From positions 1-7,607 of the forward strand of contig JBBDIM010000031.1 of assembly GCA_040880405.1 (NCBI GenBank): a stretch of 7,607 nucleotides of DNA. Reading direction: 5' to 3'. Position numbers and translations under genes: made by a program. Every line of letters begins with the position of its first letter. The first letter of the stretch is position 1. Shown here piece by piece: positions 6,099 to 7,607 of this stretch. Source of the stretch: JBBDIM01 sp040880405. Lineage in GTDB: Bacteria > Planctomycetota > Planctomycetia > Pirellulales > Pirellulaceae. The notes under the pieces are model-generated. The model searched no databases, was not told the DNA's origin, and was given only the letters and a program-made list of their open reading frames with translations.

Positions 6099-6116
6099 TC
6101 CCGCAAATGCGCGGGA
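6099..6116 (+). terminator. Possible hairpin end of the rpiB transcript
   Basis: TCCCGC (6099-6104) pairs with GCGGGA (6111-6116) around a 6-base loop, 17 bases after the rpiB stop. The bases after it (AGACATCGAA) contain no T-tract, so intrinsic termination is uncertain. Confidence 0.3.
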
Positions 6117-6230
6117 AGACATCGAAATCGCCCGGGTTTCAGTTCTATCTGCTTCCGGTTGAGCATCTAACCCCCGAGTTGCCGTCGTCACGTGAGTACC
6201 ACGCCCGACTACCGGGCCACCGCCACTCGA

Positions 6231-6280
6231 AGGCCCGAAGGGTCGGTACAACCCTTGCCGGTGGCGAAAGCCACCGGATG
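6231..6280 (+). repeat. REP-like element R2, full copy in plus orientation
   Basis: A 21-base head (6231-6251, AGGCCCGAAGGG then TCGGTACAA) is followed after six bases by a perfect 8-base-pair hairpin, CCGGTGGC (6258-6265), loop GAAA, GCCACCGG (6270-6277). A second full copy lies inverted at 6368-6414. The loop is a GNRA tetraloop in this orientation. Confidence 0.8.
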
Positions 6281-6301
6281 CGTGCGTTTCCAAATCCTGA
6301 T

Positions 6302-6345
6302 GCCTGAAGGGCCGACACAAGGAATTGTGCCGACCCTCCGGGCCT
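6302..6345. repeat. R2 heads in inverted pair
   Basis: Two heads face each other: plus-strand 6302-6320 (ending GGCCGACACAA) and minus-strand 6325-6345 (reads AGGCCC on the minus strand). They are separated by four bases, so the unit can fold into a long imperfect stem with two mismatches in the core. Neither has the CCGGTGGC hairpin of the full copies directly attached. Confidence 0.75.
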
Positions 6346-6367
6346 TTCGAAAAACTTGTCTATGAAT

Positions 6368-6414
6368 CCGGTGGCTCGCGCCACCGGCTAGGGTTATGTC
6401 GGCCCTCTGGGCCT
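6368..6414 (-). repeat. REP-like element R2, full copy in minus orientation
   Basis: The reverse of the copy at 6231-6280: hairpin CCGGTGGC (6368-6375), loop TCGC, GCCACCGG (6380-6387), then the head (6394-6414) on the minus strand. Read in the element's own direction the loop is GCGA, again a GNRA tetraloop. With the first copy it brackets a composite palindrome of about 184 bases. Confidence 0.8.
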
Positions 6415-6591
6415 GGGCGAATCGGCGGTGAATCCGCATCGGCTATTCCAAACGCACTATGCGGATCGCACCCACTTGAAACCAGGCGATTTGCCAGCCA
6501 ACCCGCCACCCCTACCACACGGAAATCATCTGTGTCCTCTCACCTTGAGATTTTCCGGTTGGGATTTCTCTTTTTTCTGCGGCGACCGGGT

Positions 6592-6618
6592 CGGTTGTAA
6601 CGGTTGTAACGATCCTGC
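6592..6618 (+). repeat. 9-base tandem repeat overlapping a dispersed repeat
   Basis: CGGTTGTAA occurs twice without a gap (6592-6600 and 6601-6609). The second unit runs into GTTGTAACGATCCTGC (6603-6618), which matches 4130-4145 with one difference. Confidence 0.5.
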
Positions 6619-6704
6619 CTGAGAACCTATGCGGCTTATACGGATCTTGCACTACCGCCGCTCGATTCTCTATTTTTTCCGGGCCGCGACCGGGCTTTGA
6701 AATC

Positions 6705-6732
6705 TTGAAGCGGGATCGATTGTTGTTAGAGT
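6705..6732 (+). promoter_or_regulatory. Weak promoter candidate for the 190-residue gene
   Basis: TTGAAG (6705-6710) and TAGAGT (6727-6732) are 16 bases apart, each matching the consensus at four of six positions. The GTTAGAGT context resembles GTTAGAAT before the 161-residue gene. It would leave a leader of about 160 bases, which includes the hairpin GGCCCG/CGGGCC at 6793-6810. Confidence 0.2.
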
Positions 6733-6792
6733 CAGTTGGTAAGTCTTGTATTGCGAAAGAAGACAGGCGACAGGCGGGAGCCGACCATTTTG

Positions 6793-6810
6793 GGCCCGAT
6801 ATCGCGGGCC
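6793..6810 (+). other. Hairpin in the leader of the 190-residue gene
   Basis: GGCCCG (6793-6798) pairs with CGGGCC (6805-6810) around the loop ATATCG. It sits 88 bases before the start codon. No T-tract follows it. Confidence 0.3.
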
Positions 6811-6898
6811 AATTCCATTCACAATACAAACACCAAGAAACACTTTCGTCACGTCACCAAGTGAATGTTTTCCTAGTTCCGTCGAAGGTTTGCTGGCA

Positions 6899-7471
6899 AT
6901 GGTTAAGTTTCGTCGTCCTCACCCAGACGATGTTGAGCAGCTAATGATTAACGCGCAACTCCGCGACGAGTTGGAGCCGTTTTTCGATGAGTCGCTGCAA
7001 TGCTTAGATAGTGGACGGATCCCGATTCGGGTCGAGAATGAGTTTTTGTCCGCCATCCTCGCCTGGGAACGCGCCCCCGTGCTGCCGATCCGGCAGTGGT
7101 TTAGTCCCGCTTTGGAGCCACCGGCCGCCGAGACCTTATCGGCCGCCGAGCTGCACGATCAGCTTTGGCAGATGATCGCTCAATTGGCGACTCGCCGGGT
7201 ATTTTTGGACTATACCGATCACCTCAGCGATCGTCAGTTGTACTGCTTGGTAGTACGCGACATCTTGCCCTCGCAGGAAAAGATGATCGATATCCCCAAC
7301 AATGCCCTCTACTATAACTGTGCCCAACCGGACGAAGATCCGGAAACGTGGCTGCGGTACTACGCCACCGACGAAGAACGCCACGGCTGGGAACAGGAAA
7401 CCGGCGAGCCCTCTCCGCCTCGCCAAGCCTCACCCCACCCCCGCAAGATGCCGGGTGCCGCCGCACGATAA
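6899..7471 (+). CDS. Hypothetical protein, 190 residues
   Basis: I do not recognise a named family. The protein is soluble, acidic and mostly helical in appearance, with no signal peptide or membrane segment. Notable stretches are RRPHPDDVEQLM (5-16), NEFLSAILAWERAPVLPIRQWF (47-68), LHDQLWQMIAQLATRRVFLDYTDHLSDRQLYCLVVRDILPSQEK (85-128) and DEDPETWLRYYATDEERHGWEQE (145-167). The dense aromatic and charged pattern, with codon use like that of the neighbours, argues for a real conserved protein; the last 20 residues are Pro/Arg/Ala-rich and probably disordered. The ATG at 6899 is preceded by GAAGG about 12 bases upstream. The frame is open from 6746, but the extra residues look random and cover the leader hairpin. 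It stands alone between repeat-rich gaps, so context gives no function. Confidence 0.75.
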   Translation: MVKFRRPHPDDVEQLMINAQLRDELEPFFDESLQCLDSGRIPIRVENEFLSAILAWERAPVLPIRQWFSPALEPPAAETLSAAELHDQLWQMIAQLATRRVFLDYTDHLSDRQLYCLVVRDILPSQEKMIDIPNNALYYNCAQPDEDPETWLRYYATDEERHGWEQETGEPSPPRQASPHPRKMPGAAAR

Positions 7472-7480
7472 GACGTTTTG

Positions 7481-7514
7481 GCACTTCCCCCACGGTCTGG
7501 GCGACCGTGGCTAC
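7481..7514 (-). repeat. REP-like hairpin, family R5, left arm
   Basis: CACTTCCC leads to a perfect 8-base-pair stem, CCACGGTC (7490-7497) with GACCGTGG (7503-7510), around a 5-base loop, and ends CTAC. Its reverse complement matches the arm at 7540-7573. It starts 9 bases after the stop of the 190-residue gene. Confidence 0.8.
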
Positions 7515-7539
7515 GAGGGAAGTGACTGGGAGCGTACAC

Positions 7540-7573
7540 GTAGCCACGCTTGCCAAAAGCGTGGGGGAAGTGG
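7540..7573 (+). repeat. REP-like hairpin, family R5, right arm
   Basis: GTAG leads to a perfect 8-base-pair stem, CCACGCTT (7544-7551) with AAGCGTGG (7557-7564), around the loop GCCAA, followed by GGGAAGTGG. It pairs with the left arm through a perfect 10-base inverted repeat (7506-7515 with 7539-7548) and through the outer GGGAAGTG segments. Confidence 0.8.
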
Positions 7574-7607
7574 TTTGCCAGGCATGTTTGACAATTTGAG
7601 GGTGAAA

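Larger units (their letters stand above)
6083..6898. other. Repeat-rich intergenic region, 816 bases
   Basis: The longest gap in the window. It contains a terminator-like hairpin (6099-6116), a composite of R2 repeats (6231-6414), a 9-base tandem plus dispersed repeat (6592-6618), a weak promoter candidate (6705-6732), a tandem ACAGGCG pair (6763-6776) and a hairpin (6793-6810). Frames on both strands between 6107 and 6440 encode similar Gly/Arg/Pro-rich peptides only because they translate the inverted repeats; I see no gene. Confidence 0.65.

Noticed and set aside
6231..6414. CRISPR-like array
   Set aside because: Repeats alternate in orientation, are hairpins themselves and have no unique spacers of constant length; no cas gene is present.
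5826..6440. Minus-strand frames with repeated Gly/Arg/Pro peptides
   Set aside because: The peptide similarity comes from inverted R2 repeats and the antisense of rpiB, not from a protein family.

Overview
The window looks like chromosomal DNA of a planctomycete, probably of the Pirellulales. This is inference from several signs together: GC-rich DNA, roughly two-thirds coding, long gaps filled with palindromic REP-like repeats, start codons mostly without a clear Shine-Dalgarno, two unrecognised small acidic proteins, and a TsaC/Sua5 protein fused to a small phosphatase. No rRNA, tRNA, CRISPR array, transposase or phage gene was seen.

Left part (minus strand): a hexameric-type glutamate dehydrogenase (234-1538) lies downstream of a family 4 glycosyltransferase (1656-2783). 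They are 117 bases apart and functionally unrelated, so co-transcription is possible but not shown. A 524-base divergent gap (2784-3307) follows, with a leader hairpin, a repeat head, and a pair of 9-base-period repeats facing each other.

Right part (plus strand): an unknown 161-residue protein (3308-3793); a 540-base gap with a heptamer tandem array and two inverted REP-like hairpins; a fusion of a threonylcarbamoyl-AMP synthase domain with a low-molecular-weight phosphatase domain (4334-5479); ribose-5-phosphate isomerase B (5609-6082); an 816-base repeat-rich gap; an unknown 190-residue protein (6899-7471); and a closing pair of inverted REP-like hairpins (7481-7573).

The most informative gene block is the fusion plus rpiB. 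It reproduces the Bacillus ywlC-ywlE-ywlF order, with the first two genes joined. The phosphatase P-loop carries the threonine known from the arginine phosphatase YwlE, so one polypeptide may link tRNA t6A synthesis to removal of phosphoarginine.

The non-coding part is unusually structured. At least five repeat families are present, three of them perfect or near-perfect hairpins arranged as inverted pairs, like the REP doublets (BIMEs) of other bacteria.
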